A stretch of DNA of 64,000 bases from Erpobdella octoculata (lineage: Eukaryota > Annelida > Clitellata > Hirudinida > Erpobdellidae): assembly GCA_963978895.1 (NCBI GenBank), contig OZ022240.1, forward strand, positions 19,735,406-19,799,405. The letters are read 5' to 3'. The translations under genes were made by a program, and so were the position numbers. The first letter of the stretch is position 1; each line of letters begins with the position of its first letter. The notes under the pieces are model-generated. The model was not told where the DNA came from, did no database searches, and saw nothing but the letters and a program-made list of their open reading frames with translations. Positions 1 to 10,579 of the stretch are shown one piece after another.

Positions 1-2062
1 TGTGTCGCAATGAAAAGAACTGGATCCTGAAATTGAAAATATAACTTTGAGAAGTTTTAAAAAAATGTTGTAAAATTAATTATATGACAACAAACTGGCT
101 GTTCGGTCCAAGTAGAATATGCCAGTCTTGTGATTGAATTGGATTGTTGTCAAGTATTAATGCTCTGTTGAAATACATAGAAAATCAATGTCATTTGTTG
201 TTAATATTTTCCAAAAAAAATTTTTGATAAGAATTTCTTGAATTTAATTTTGTAATGAACAATCAGAAAGTTGATAAAATAAAAATAAATTAAATAGACA
301 AACTTGAGGCTTGTTGATTGGTTGACATAGCATGACAGCTGTTCTAAAGTTAAATCATCCAGGCCAACTCTCCACAAGCTAAACATTATAACTAATTTTA
401 AAAATTATCATTTTTTATGCTTAAAAATATACACCTTTCACGATGAAATCACCACCAATAATAAGCTTAAATTTTTATAGAATTTTAATGGTTTAAATAT
501 AATTTTGAAACCTCACTGATCAGATTTAAACATAACAATAGGTTTTTTTAAGTTATAAAGCTAGTATGTGAATGTGACAAAATTAAAAAATATACTAAAT
601 TCTAAATAAGAATGTAGAAAACAAACTGACTTTATTGTGTGTAGTTTGCTTTGAGATGTGAAGCACTGATGTAATATTGTTAACATTTTGCTGTCAACCA
701 GCCAGCCTGAAAACATATGCAAAAATTAGACATTTAAAAACACTTTTGATAAACTGTGCCTCAACTAAAATTTTTCAAATTTAAACAGCTGCTTTGGAGA
801 GTTATCCAAGACACTTTCAAAAAAATTAAATTGCCTTAGTCGAAACATTTTATATATAAATAAAATAATTTAATCAAATTAAATGTAAGCATAATGGAAC
901 TTCAAAACTTTTATCCTGGATCATGTCATGAAAACTGAACTTGTGTGCAAAATTTGGGAATGATATAACACAATTTAGTATATATGCTTTGATGATACAC
1001 GCATGCGCTAGTCTTATCTGCAACTTTGAAGATGTAAAGGAGCCCTGAGGTGTTTCACAAAAGGGTGCTTGAAATTCAAAAACTTTAACTTTAACATACA
1101 CACATTAATGAGCTAAATAAAGCACTGTAAAAAAATAACTAAAAAGCTATGTGAAAAAATGTTAGCAAAAATATTTTTTATTTATATAATAATTACAAAA
1201 ACATATTAATTATTATGCTTATTCTAATTAAAGTTGAAATTTTCACACTAATATATCAAATAGCATCATCTCACTTTTTATGCACACCTCAGTAATGTTA
1301 GTCATATTTTCCTGGTCTGTTGATTCAACACGAATGCAGGGTTTGAAATAATCTCTGCCTGTTTTTACCAAGAAAGTTTTTGGGGCATTTTCTAAAAAAC
1401 AAATGACAATATAATAAATAGTTATCCATTGACCATTATTTCTTAAACAACTTTCAACTAACTATAACATGTCTCACAGGATTTGTTCTAAAATGTTTAC
1501 ATGTAAAATTTTCATCATAACTATTAACTGAAACTTTTATCAAATACTTTCCAGTAACCTACCATCAGATCCATCTTTTTCAGCTGGAGAAACAACAACT
1601 TCTCGATCGACAGTTGAGAACAAACGAATATCTTTCTTACTCATTCTGCTGGACTTATTTCTTTCCTCTGCCACTGTGAGAAAAGTTCCAGTTTGCTGCT
1701 GCTTTTGATCATTGCGATTCGCAAGACATGGAAGAAGTAATATCTGAGGCACATAAAGAATCTCTGCTTGTTTGCAGAGGGTTTCAAAGTCGGTTTTGAA
1801 ACTGCCAGAACAGACATATAGCTCTGCTAAACATAAGAGAATCGAATTAATATTTTAAATTCTTATTAATTATCAACAAAATATTAATTTAAAACCAAAA
1901 CTTTTACTCATAACAATTAAATATAAATAGACTGTCTAAAAAATCAATAAGCATTTTAAAAAGCTTACTTCCAGCTTTTTCTTCTGCTATTGAATCATGT
2001 TCAGAAGATGTAGTTGACAAAGGTACTTTTTCTTTTGTATTTTTTTCTTGTTTTTTAACCAT
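1..2062 (-). CDS. LRRC71: LRRC71-like leucine-rich-repeat protein, first six exons (3' end outside window)
   Basis: Spliced gene read from the minus strand. Exons are 2062-1969 (ATG at 2062 in AACATGG context), 1823-1563, 1391-1275, 706-631, 378-304 and 26-1 (partial). Each junction has GT/AG ends, for example donors GTAAGC, GTAGGT, GTGAGA and GTCAGT, and the codon phases 1,1,1,2,2 agree across every intron, which supports the model strongly. The product begins with a Lys/Glu-rich tail. It then has YVCSGSFKTDFETLC, which resembles the CSGVLETDFAELC segment I recall from vertebrate LRRC71, then DYFKPCIRVE and ITEVCIKSWLVDSKMLTIL. The first leucine-rich repeat reads INLWRVGLDDLTLEQL. LRRC71 is known mainly from ciliated cells; its biochemical role is poorly defined. 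Exon 5 uses a weak donor (GTTTGT), and exon 6 rests on only nine codons. The family call is from remembered similarity, not a search. Confidence 0.83.
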
Positions 2063-2640
2063 GTTAGCAGTTCTTTTAAAAATTAAAAAAACTTAAGTCC
2101 TAGTCTAGTATTTCTAAGTCTAGTGACTCTTCTAGTTAGTCTGTTAGTCTAGTTGGCAGTTTTTAGTCTCCCTACTGCCCTACGGCCTACTGGCTCTATC
2201 TAGGAGTCTAGTAGTCTATGGTGTCCTAGTTGTCTAGTCCTGGTCTGGCCATTTAGTGAAGCTAGATTAAATTATTTTAGTTTTGTATGTCAATAGTCTA
2301 TAACGAGTTTAGTAAGTAGTTATACTTTTCCGAATCTTCCGTGAACAAATATACTACGAAACATGAGACAACATTGTCATAAATAAGTTTTTATAAATTT
2401 TCTATGAAATAACAATTTTCTCAACAGAAATGTCGATAAATGAACATAGACGCCTAGACGCCCTCACTAAACTTTTAAAATCCTAAAACTTTTATTTTTA
2501 TTCAAGAAAACATGCATAATGCTTGCTCGCCGTTTCTATTGACGACGAAACAAAACTTGATTTTCCATGAGTACCTATGTGAGCGCCGTGAGCGGTTACG
2601 CATAAAAAAGAGCGGAGCCTGTGGTTATCAGATTTTATAA
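2063..2640 (-). promoter_or_regulatory. Probable 5' UTR and promoter region of the LRRC71-like gene
   Basis: Lies immediately upstream of the LRRC71 start codon and contains no credible reading frame. Positions 2095-2250 are an irregular tract in which TAGTCTAGT-like words recur about a dozen times with no fixed period. Positions 2500-2630 are richer in G+C than the surroundings and could be the core promoter or an untranslated exon. I see no clear TATA box and no full RFX X-box, which would be expected for a ciliary gene. Boundaries are inferred from position only. Confidence 0.35.
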
Positions 2641-2643
2641 GAA

Positions 2644-2980
2644 ACTAGCGGAGATACCCGGCGTTGCCCGGGTTTTTAGAAGTTTTTCTAATGTTTGTCT
2701 CTTTCTCTGCCGTTTCCTTTCCCACTTGCTTTCCCGTTTTCGATTGTTTTCCCGCTCCCGGTCGCTTTCCCGCTCCCGGTCGTTTTCCCGCTCCCGGTCG
2801 TTTTCCCGCTCCCGGTCGCATTCCCGCTCCCGGTCGCTGTTCCGTTCCCGCTCATGCTTGCTCTCCCGTTCCCGCTCACGCTTGCTTTTCCGTTCCCGCT
2901 CGCTGTCCGTTCCGGGTCGCTTTCCCGTTTCTATAATAGACAAACTAACCCACAAACATTCATGTATATATATATATATT
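2644..2980 (-). mobile_element. HelB non-autonomous Helitron, 3' part (inverted copy)
   Basis: Begins at ACTAGCGGAGATACCCGG, the complement of a Helitron 3' end (short GC hairpin then CTAGT). It continues through an 18-bp minisatellite at 2745-2850 (unit, read on the minus strand, GGGAGCGGGAAAGCGACC) and ends near 2980 in an AT-rich stretch with the AACATTCAT word seen at other HelB 5' ends. No transposase is encoded, so movement would need an autonomous Helitron in trans. All open frames here are produced by the minisatellite. Confidence 0.7.
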
Positions 2981-2984
2981 CTTA

Positions 2985-3355
2985 GCAAATCTATTTTACG
3001 TTTTATGGGCTAAAAGAAGTTATGAAAGACACAACCTTGAGAGTCAAGTGGAATTAAAAGAAAATGAGCGTGAACGGGAACGGGAGAGCAACCGTGACCG
3101 GGAATGGGAGAGCAAGCGTGACCGGGAACGGGAGAGCAAGCGTGAGCGGGAACGGGAAAGCGACCGGGAACGGGAAAGCGACCGGGAACGGGAAAGCGAC
3201 CGGGAACGGGAAAGCGACCGGGAACGGGAAAGCGACCGGGAACGCGGAAAGCGACTGGAAGCGGGAGAGCAAGCCTGGAAGGAAACGGGAGCAAGAGAGA
3301 AAATCGATAACAAAACTTCTGAAAACCCTGAGCAACGCCGGGTAACCCCGCTAGT
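2985..3355 (+). mobile_element. HelB Helitron, plus-strand copy with minisatellite
   Basis: From about 3029 it carries the HelB internal word CACAACCTTGAGAGTCAAG. A minisatellite of GGGAACGGGAAAGCGACC units follows at 3070-3290, and it ends GCAACGCCGGGTAACCCCGCTAGT-like at 3355. The segment 2995-3028 is shared with DNA at 17655-17680, so it may belong to a HelB subtype. Together with the inverted copy at 2644-2980 it forms a large inverted repeat. Confidence 0.7.
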
Positions 3356-3637
3356 AATTTATAAAGAAAACTGTAAGGCTTGGTAAAACCTGGTGAATAT
3401 TTTAAAAATTAAAAACCTGGCGAATATTTTAAAAATTAAAAATCTTAGAAAAATCTTTCCAAGGATATTTATAAAAAAATTTGTGACGGATTTCAAATTC
3501 TCTATATTTGATTCCCCTTGATTCTCAAGGTTGTGTGAAAATTTCATTACGATCGGATGAATGGTGTAGCAATGCATAAAGGACATATATACATATATAC
3601 ATATATACATACAAACATTCATTTTTATATATATAGA
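3356..3637 (-). mobile_element. HelB Helitron 5' end (inverted, truncated)
   Basis: Read on the minus strand, it starts TCTATATATATAAAAATGAA at 3637. It runs through ATGTCCTTTATGCATTGC, the Helitron B sub-terminal block seen again at 9140, 9760, 10600 and 18480, and through the CAACCTTGAGAATCAAGG word near 3530. It loses similarity around 3475. The 3' end and minisatellite are missing. The TC start and A/T-rich 5' end fit Helitron 5' termini. Confidence 0.65.
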
Positions 3638-3639
3638 CT

Positions 3640-3762
3640 AGTAAAGGAAAAAACGAGTTTATAAACACAAAATTTTATTTCAAATACACTCGATTTAGAA
3701 ATACGAAAGATGTTCAAATTAAATTTCTTTCTTTCTTTTTTTTAATAAATTATGTATTGTCA
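3640..3762 (+). repeat. Dispersed repeat D, left part of copy 1
   Basis: Starts AGTAAAGGAAAAAACGAG and stops at TATTGTCA. Its continuation (TCCAATATAAAG) lies at 6589, beyond a HelA Helitron pair. Uninterrupted copies at 7261-7520, 41560-41836 (minus) and 44430-44660 (minus) show the joined order, so the split is certain. The family is about 255 bp with no coding capacity. I see no tRNA-like box A or B and no clear inverted ends; its class is unknown. Confidence 0.75.
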
Positions 3763-5143
3763 TCTATCTATATATATAAAAGAACATGTCCTGACTGACT
3801 GACTGATAATCAACGCCGAGCTCAAACGCCTCATCCTAGGAACGTGAAATTTGGAACTTATATTACTTTTATAGCGTAAACATCCGCTAAGAAAGGATTT
3901 TTGAAAATTTTGTTCCTGAGGGGAAAAAACTGGAAAACAAACTTTTTTCTAAAACAATGTATATTTCGAAAACCAAAAATGAGATTCTTTTTAAAAAATA
4001 AAAAGAAAATTGGGTTATTTGGTTTTTAAAGTAGCTGCTACTCAAAAACTGTTAATGCTACAGGAGTAAAAATTAGTATTTAGTTTCTACTCCAAAAATA
4101 ATGAAATACGTGTTTTAGCATTTTTTGAAAATTTGGTTTCCAGGACTTCAAATGTGGGGTGGAAAATACTGAAAATAGGGCTAATTGTCTTTTATAGTAA
4201 CTGCTACTCAAAAACAGTAAATACCACAGATGTAAAAATTATTATTTAGTTTCTTTTCTAAAAATAAAGATAAACGTGTTTCACCATTTTTTAAAAATTT
4301 GGTTTCCCGGACCTCAAATGTGGGTTGGAAAATTGGGTTATTTGGTTTTTAAAGTAGCTTCTACTCAAAAACTGTTAATGCTACAAAAGTAAAAATTAGT
4401 ATTTAGTTTCTACTCTAAAAATAATGATATACGGGTTTCACAATATTTTGAAAATTTGGTTTCCAGGACTTCAAATGTGGGGTGGAAAATAGGGTTATTT
4501 GTTTTTTAAAGTAACTGCTACTCAAAAACTGTAAATACCACAGATGTAAAAATTAGTATTTAGTTTCTATTCTAAAAATAAAGATATACGTGTTTTACCA
4601 TTTTGTGAAAATTTGGTTTCCAGGACCTCAAATGTGAAGTGGAAAAGGGGTTATTTGATTGAGTATTGCTACGCAAAAAATGTGATGTGAAAATTAGTAT
4701 TTTGAGGTTTTGGGCCGGTTAAAATTAGATGAGTTCAGTTTACCACCGGATGGACGGGCCAAGCCGTTATTTTAGGATTTTCATACGGCCCTGCCCAAAC
4801 CTTAAATCAAGGTGGAACGGGCCGATATTTTTAACCAAGTATATAGACATTTGAGTGATTTTAGGGTGTTCACACGGGCCGGGCTAAACCTGAAGTCAAG
4901 GTGGGACGGGCCGAAGTTTTTCATCAAGTATATAGAACTTCTAGGCCTGTAAAAACGGGCTGGGCCCATATTAGACGGGCCGTGCTGGGCCAGGTATTTC
5001 GGTTTTTGAAACGGGCTGGGCCAAGTTGTCGACGGGCGAGCCGAGACCTAAAAAAATAATCCGTGCAGTGGGTACTCTACTACGTATGCACGGTTCAAAT
5101 TCTCTAATTTCATGCGAGCGAAGCCGCTACGGGCACTGCTAGT
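3763..5143 (+). mobile_element. HelA non-autonomous Helitron, copy 1
   Basis: Starts TCTATCTATATATATAAAAG, followed by ACATGTCCTGACTGACTGAC, and ends in a GCCG/CGGC hairpin and GGGCACTGCTAG(T). The interior has several near-repeats of a ~170-bp block (TTTGGTTTCCAGGACCTCAA, then CTGCTACTCAAAAACTGT). A G+C-rich 3' section repeats GACGGGCC words. No protein is encoded. Insertion is between A and T (left flank GTCA, right flank TCCAAT), as expected for Helitrons. Confidence 0.82.
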
Positions 5144-6588
5144 ATATATATAAAAGAACATGTCCTGACTGACTGACTGACTGATAATCAACGCCGAGCT
5201 CAAACGCCTCATCCTAGGAACGTGAAATTTGAAACTTATATTACTTTTATTGCGTAAGCATCCACTAAAAAAGAATTTTTGAAAATTTTGCTCCTGAGGG
5301 AAAGAAACTGGAAAACAACCTTTTTTTTAAAACAATATATATCTCGAAAACCAAAAATGAGGAGATTTTGAAATTTGGTATATGGATTCTTCTTGAAAAA
5401 TAAAAAATTAAGTGTTTCACCATTTTTTGAAAATTCGGTTTCCCGGACCTCAAATGTGGGTTGGAAAATTGGGTTATTTGGTTTTTAAAGTAGCTGCTAC
5501 TCAAAAACTGTGAATGCTACAGGAGTAAAAATTAGTATTTAGTTTCTACTCCAAAAATAATGAAATACTTGTTTTAGGATTTTTTCAAAATTTGGTTTCC
5601 AGGACTTCAAATGTGGGGTGGAAAATAGGGTTATTTGTTTTCTAAAGTAACTGCTATTCAAAAACTGTAAATACCACAGATGTCAAAATTAGTATTTAGT
5701 TTCTATTCTAAAAATAAAGATATACGTGTTTTACCATTTTTTTTAAAATTTGGTTTCCAGGACCTCAAATGTGGGGTGGAAAATAAGGTTATTTGGTTTT
5801 TAATGTAACCGCTACTCGAAAACTGTAGATGCTACAAGAGTAAAAATTAGTATTTGGTTTCTACTCCAGAAATAATGATATACGTGTTTTACCATTTTTT
5901 TTTAAATTTGGTTTCCAGGACCTCAAATGTGGGGTGGGAAATAGGGTTACTTGGTTTTTAAAGTAACTGCTACTCAAAAACTGTAAATGCTACAAAAATA
6001 AAATTATTATTTAGTTTCTACTCTAAAAATAATGATATACGTGTTTCAACATTTTTTGAAAATTTGGTTTCCAGGACCTCAAATGTGGAGTGGAAAAAGG
6101 GTTATTTGATTTTAAAATAACTGCTACTCAAAAACTGTAAGTGCTACAGATGTGAAAATTAGTATTTTGAGGTTTTGTGACGGTTAAAAGTAGATGAGTT
6201 CAGTTTATCAACGGACGGACGGGCCAAGCCGTTATTTTAAGTTCTTCATACGGCCCTGCCCAAACCTTAAATCAAGGTGGGACGGGCCGAGATTTTTAAC
6301 CAAGTATATAGACATATTAGTGATTTTAGGGTGGTCAAACGGGCCGGGCTAAACCTGAAGTCAATGTGGGACGGGCCGAAGTTTTTCATCAAGTATATAG
6401 AACTTCTAGGCCTGTAAAAACGGGCCGGGCCGTGCCGGGCCAGGAATTTCGGTTTTTGAAACGGGCTGGGCCAAGTTGTTGACGGGCCGAGCCAAGACTT
6501 AAAAAATTGATCCGTGCAGTACTCTACTATGTATGCACGGTTCAAATTCTCTAATTTCATGCGAGCGAAGCCGCTACGGCACTGCTAG
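5144..6588 (+). mobile_element. HelA non-autonomous Helitron, copy 2, directly abutting copy 1
   Basis: Same family and orientation as the preceding copy. It starts ATATATATAAAAGAACATG at the T of the previous CTAGT and ends GCCGCTACGGCACTGCTAG at 6588. The two units differ at many positions and in the number of internal blocks, so this is not a fresh duplication. It could be a rolling-circle head-to-tail dimer or a second insertion at the exposed CTAG/T end. Confidence 0.8.
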
Positions 6589-7260
6589 TCCAATATAAAG
6601 TTATGCTGAAAGTTTCAGCTTCCTAGCTAACATAGGCGCCCGCAGGGGTAAGGGGGCACTTGCTCCCCCTGGATTGATTAAAAAAAAATTAGACAAAAAT
6701 AGACCAATATTTTTTAATTAAAGCATTTATAGTTACTTGTAACAACTTCCTTCCATTGTCATATCGATATCATCATCATCATCATTATCTTCGGAAATGC
6801 ATTTGCGATGCTCTAATTTTGCTTGATTTCACCTCTTATTTTCAGACAATCTTCCTAGCTTATTCTGCAAAACCTTAATGATACCAAATTTCTATCTAAC
6901 AATGACAGTTTGGCTGTGTCTGAGATATGAACCTCTCCAACTAAAGCATTTTTGTAATTTTCAGCGTGTTTTTAGAACATTTGTGATTTTTTTGTTATGA
7001 TGTAAAATAAAATAAAGTTAACTGAAAATTGTACTCTATATACCAAATTTTAAACAAAAAATTTCAAAAATTTTCTTGGGGCTCATTGAGCCCCAAGAGC
7101 CTACACAACTTTTGGAAAAAAAAACGGGAGATAGAATTTGAGAAAAGAGACAAAGAAAAAAATAAAAATTTCTGCGGGCGCCCATGCTAGCTAGTCAAAA
7201 AGCTGGTTAAATTCTACTTGCAAGATTTGCGTACAGAGAAAGACACACACACAGATTGTA
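6589..7260 (+). repeat. Dispersed repeat D, right part of copy 1 (itself split by a MITE)
   Basis: Resumes at TCCAATATAAAG and runs to 6630. It continues from 7187 (CTAGCTAGTCAAAAAGCTGG) to about 7259 (ACAGATTGTAAC). The interruption is the MITE at 6631-7186. Removing both insertions restores an ordinary family D copy. Confidence 0.7.
6631..7186. mobile_element. hAT-type MITE with 14-bp inverted ends
   Basis: Inverted termini CATAGGCGCCCGCA (6631-6644) and TGCGGGCGCCCATG (7173-7186) match at 13 of 14 positions. They are flanked by an 8-bp target duplication, CTAGCTAA (6623-6630) and CTAGCTAG (7187-7194). At 556 bp with no open frame it is a non-autonomous DNA transposon; the 8-bp duplication points to the hAT superfamily. 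Confidence 0.82.
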
Positions 7261-7520
7261 ACAAGTAAAGGAAAAACGAGTTTTTCAACACAAACTTTGA
7301 TTTCAAATACACACGATTTAGAAATACGAAAGATGTTCAAATTGTTTTTTTTTTAATTGAATCGTGTGTTGTCATCCAATATAAATCTATGCTGAAGGTT
7401 TTCAGCTCCCTAACTAGTCAAAAAGCTGGTTAAATTTTATTTGCAAGATTTGCGTACAGAGAAAGACACACACACATACACACACAAACAAAGATTGTAA
7501 CCTAAATAAAAGTTTGTAAA
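7261..7520 (+). repeat. Dispersed repeat D, uninterrupted copy 2
   Basis: Runs AGTAAAGGAAAAACGAG ... GTTGTCATCCAATATAAA ... GAAAGACACACACACA ... GATTGTAACCTAAATAAAAG. It follows copy 1 head to tail. This copy gives the undisturbed sequence used to define the Helitron and MITE target sites in copy 1. Confidence 0.75.
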
Positions 7521-8247
7521 AATGATAATGAACAAATTACTCAAGCAAATACAAAACAGCAGTAGTCTGACAAATCGTTTACTTTGAGATATTATTTAAA
7601 ACAAGGAAAGGAAAAAACGAGTTTTGCGATAATCAAAATAAAGATAGTTTAACAAGTTTCTTATATTTAATCTTTGTCTCTTTATGCGCGCCACGGAGTT
7701 GGGCAAAACATTAGTTTAATAAAACTGGTGCCTGGTACGGTCTAAATCGACTTACATAACACAAATTTATGTTTTAATAAATTAATTTGGATATTCTAAA
7801 ACTAATCAGTAAAGCATTTCTACCACAGGATGCCCTCACATGTATACAAGTTTAAATACTTCATGTATTTGGTATAAGCTCTGCCATTTTTGCAAATATT
7901 TTTGTGAAAAAAGAAACAAATTGCAGGCAGAAGCTATAAAGTTGTATAGCGAGATTACTGAAAAATTGGAGATATGAAAACACGTGGATAGAATTTCATT
8001 CAGGTGACTACAAGATTTTCCATGGAATGACATGCATTGCATGCTTAGTGCTTATATTATAATTATTAAAAGATAGACTAAGGAGATGTCGTCAAATGTT
8101 AAATGTTAAATAAGCTTAACATAAGTTCCTAAATAAAAAAATTAAGTGAGTTTAATTTAAGCACTTTGTCACAAAATATATTTCCTGATTCAAAGTAAAT
8201 TTTAGTAAATGATTTGGCACCAAACTAGCTGATAGCTTATCTTACTA
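7521..8247. other. AT-rich DNA without a recognised gene
   Basis: Apart from a short repeat D 5' fragment near 7602-7632 (GGAAAGGAAAAAACGAGTTT), I see no coding frame, RNA gene or element end here. Confidence 0.5.
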
Positions 8248-8690
8248 GAGAAAGCGATCTCGAATGTCAGTTGAGATTTTGTCGAATTTTTGTCTTCCGA
8301 AGACAAGACGGGCCGCTTCTTCCATCACAGACTGCAACTTGTTGGTTAAAAACAACTCCAACTCCAGCCAACAGGCTTGCTACAGTAATCAAGCTTGCTA
8401 GTGATAAATGCATGTACAAGTACAAGGGCTGAACATGCCTAGGCAAAAAGGGAACGACGGTTTGGATCGCAGTTGTCGAAGCTGATAAATTGATTTCTGG
8501 CAGATGCGTTGTAATAGGGGTTTCATGGTTAATTGGGTGTTGAGGTGTATTTCAGGATTGCAGACGCTAGACTAAAAGACGACAAACTGGTCACCTTAGC
8601 TAGCTACTTGACTTTTTGAAGGTGCTGGCGGCTGCCTAGCCAGACGAATTGAGTTTTGTCAGAGTTCAGTTTCAGTATCAATTTAAAGAA
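8248..8690 (-). pseudogene. CR1/L2-type LINE reverse transcriptase C-terminal fragment, decayed
   Basis: Read on the minus strand in shifting frames it gives LNSDKTQFVWLG, then IYQLRQLR, then LTNKLQSVMEEAARLVFGRQ and KFDKISTDIRDR. These are, in order, the thumb-region landmarks after the YxDD box in CR1/L2 LINEs. Several frameshifts and stops make it a dead fragment. No 3' tail is visible. Confidence 0.72.
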
Positions 8691-8736
8691 ACTAGGTAGT
8701 TGTAAGGCAATTAAGGTGCTCGTTAAAATCAAATTA

Positions 8737-8840
8737 TCTATATATATATAAATTAGATTATGTATGTATGTCCGGATGTGATCTATGCATTGCTACACCA
8801 TTTATCCGATCGTAATGAAATTTTCATGTAAAATCACTGA
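8737..8840 (+). mobile_element. HelB-related Helitron 5' fragment
   Basis: Starts TCTATATATATATAAATTAG. It contains the HelB sub-terminal block CTATGCATTGCTACACCATT and CCGATCGTAATGAAATTTTC, then loses similarity. It is only the first ~100 bp of the element. Confidence 0.6.
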
Positions 8841-8862
8841 TTTTACGATCAGTTTCCTATTG

Positions 8863-9015
8863 ATAAACGTTAAAGGATTTAGAAAATTTATTAGGGATAT
8901 TATTATTAAGAGATTTGAAGGTATAAATAGCCTTAACAAAGCTTCATTTTATATTTTCCAATAAACTGCAAAACCATTCTATTGAGCCCGGTATACGATT
9001 TGGTGATATCGTAAC
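8863..9015 (+). repeat. LTR fragment, same family as 31605-31745
   Basis: Shares ACAAAGCTTCATT, TTCCAATAAACTGCAAAACC and ATACGATTTGG with the segment that follows the dead Gypsy integrase at 31605-31745. AATAAA lies inside, as expected of a polyadenylation signal in an LTR. Probably the remnant of a solo LTR; the 5' boundary is not visible. Confidence 0.5.
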
Positions 9016-9018
9016 AAT

Positions 9019-9023
9019 ATAGT

Positions 9024-9109
<86 letters not shown>

Positions 9110-9112
9110 ATA
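9019..9112. repeat. (TA)n microsatellite
   Basis: About 90 bp of TA dinucleotides with single-base interruptions, leading straight into a HelB 5' end. Confidence 0.95.
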
Positions 9113-9736
9113 AATGAATGTTTGTATGTATATATGTATGTATGTATGTCCTTTATGCATTGCTATAGCATTCATCCGATCGTAATGAAATTTTCACACA
9201 ACCTTGAGAGTCAAGGGGAATCAAATATAGAGAAAAAAAATTTGAAATCCATCACAAAATGAGCGGAGCGGGTGAGCGAGCGGGAACTATATATATATAC
9301 ATATACACATGCATATACATACATAAATGTGCGGGAACGGAAAGCCAACTGAAAGCGAAAGATCGAGCGGGAAAGGGAAAGCGACCGAAAACGGGAAAGC
9401 GAACGGGAACGGGAAAGCTACCGGGAGCGGAAAACCGACCGAGAGAGCGAAAGCGACCGGGAGCGGAAAAGCGACCCGGAACGGGAAATCGACCGGGAAC
9501 GGGAAAAAACCGGAAACGGGAAAGCGTCTAGGAGCGGGAAAACGGCCTGGAGCGAAAAACCGACCGGGAACGGGAAAGCGACCGAGAGCGAGAAACCGAC
9601 CGAGAACGGGAGAGCAAGCTGGAACGGGAAAGCAACCGGGAGCGGGAAAACAAGCGGGGAAGGAAACGGGAGCGAAAGAGACAAGCATTAGGAAAATCTT
9701 TAAAAACCCCGGGCAACGCCGGGTACCTCCGCTAGT
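9107..9736 (+). mobile_element. HelB Helitron with minisatellite, near full length
   Basis: The 5' block is ATGAATGTTTGTATG and GTCCTTTATGCATTGC, followed by the CAACCTTGAGAGTCAAGG word. Positions 9345-9660 are degenerate repeats of an 18-bp unit close to GGGAACGGGAAAGCGACC. The 3' end is a GCCCGGCGTT-type hairpin and CTCCGCTAGT at 9736. No transposase. The long open frames across this part come from an 18-bp, stop-poor period, not from genes. Confidence 0.8.
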
Positions 9737-10579
9737 ATATATAAATATATATATATATATGTCCTTTAGGCATTGCTACACCATTCATCCGATCGTAATG
9801 AAATTTTCACACAACCTTGAGAGTCAAGGGGAATCAAATATAGAAAAAAAATTTTTGAAATCCGTCACAAAATGAGCGGAGCGGAGCGGGTGAGCGAGCG
9901 GGAACTATATATATATATATATATATGTATGTGCGTATGTATGTGTGTATGTATGTATGTGTATGTGCATGTATGTGTGTCTGTGTTTATGTATGTATGT
10001 ATGTATGCATGTATATGTTTTTTACAATATTTCGGCACTGATTGCTTATTCAAAGTATGTATGTGTGTGTATGTATCTATGTAGGTATGTAGGTATGTAT
10101 GTATGTATGTATGTATGTATGTATGTATGTATGTATGTATGTATGTATGTATGTATGTACGTACGTACGTACGTATGTATGTATGTATGTATGTAGGTAT
10201 GTATGTATGTATGTATGTATGTATGTATGTATGTATGTATGTATGTATGTATGTATGTATGTATGTATGTATGTATGTATGTATGTATGTATGTATGTAT
10301 GTATGTATGTATGTATGTATGTATGTATGTATGTATGTTTGTATGTATGTATGTATGTATGTATGTATGTATGTATGTATGTATGTATGTATGTATGTAT
10401 GTATGTATGTATGTATGTATGTATGTAGAATCGTATCTAGGGGGGGGCAACTGAGAGCGAAAGAATGAGCGGGAAAGCGACAGGGAACGGATAACGACCT
10501 GGAGCGGGAGCGCAAGCGGGAAGGAAACGGGAGCGAAAAAGAAACGCATTAGGTAAACGTCTAAAAAAACCCCGGGCAA
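9737..10579 (+). mobile_element. HelB Helitron copy carrying a giant (ATGT)n tract, 3' end lost
   Basis: Sub-terminal block at 9760-9835 and the minisatellite-derived 3' section at 10440-10560. The copy is cut inside the terminal hairpin (CCCCGGGCAA then TATATATG), where the next HelB copy begins. The 3' section including TAGAATCG and GATCTAGG-like words is shared with 12860-12990. Confidence 0.7.
9927..10427. repeat. (ATGT)n microsatellite of about 500 bp
   Basis: Nearly pure ATGT/GTAT repeats. Interruptions are clustered at 10020-10060 (a unique insert TTTTTTACAATATTTCGGCA) and at 10157-10172, where four GTAC units replace GTAT. Open in several frames on both strands but not coding. Confidence 0.95.

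Noticed and set aside
2745..3290. CRISPR-like array of 18-bp direct repeats
   Set aside because: No unique spacers between repeats; it is a minisatellite in an animal genome.
2621..3386. Arg/Ser-rich, Gly/Asn/Lys-rich and Pro/Phe-rich open frames on both strands
   Set aside because: Created by the 18-bp stop-free minisatellite of HelB copies; several frames are open at once and none has gene context.
9865..10579. Tyr/Val/Cys/Met and His/Thr/Tyr/Ile repeat proteins
   Set aside because: Direct translation of the (ATGT)n tract in several frames.
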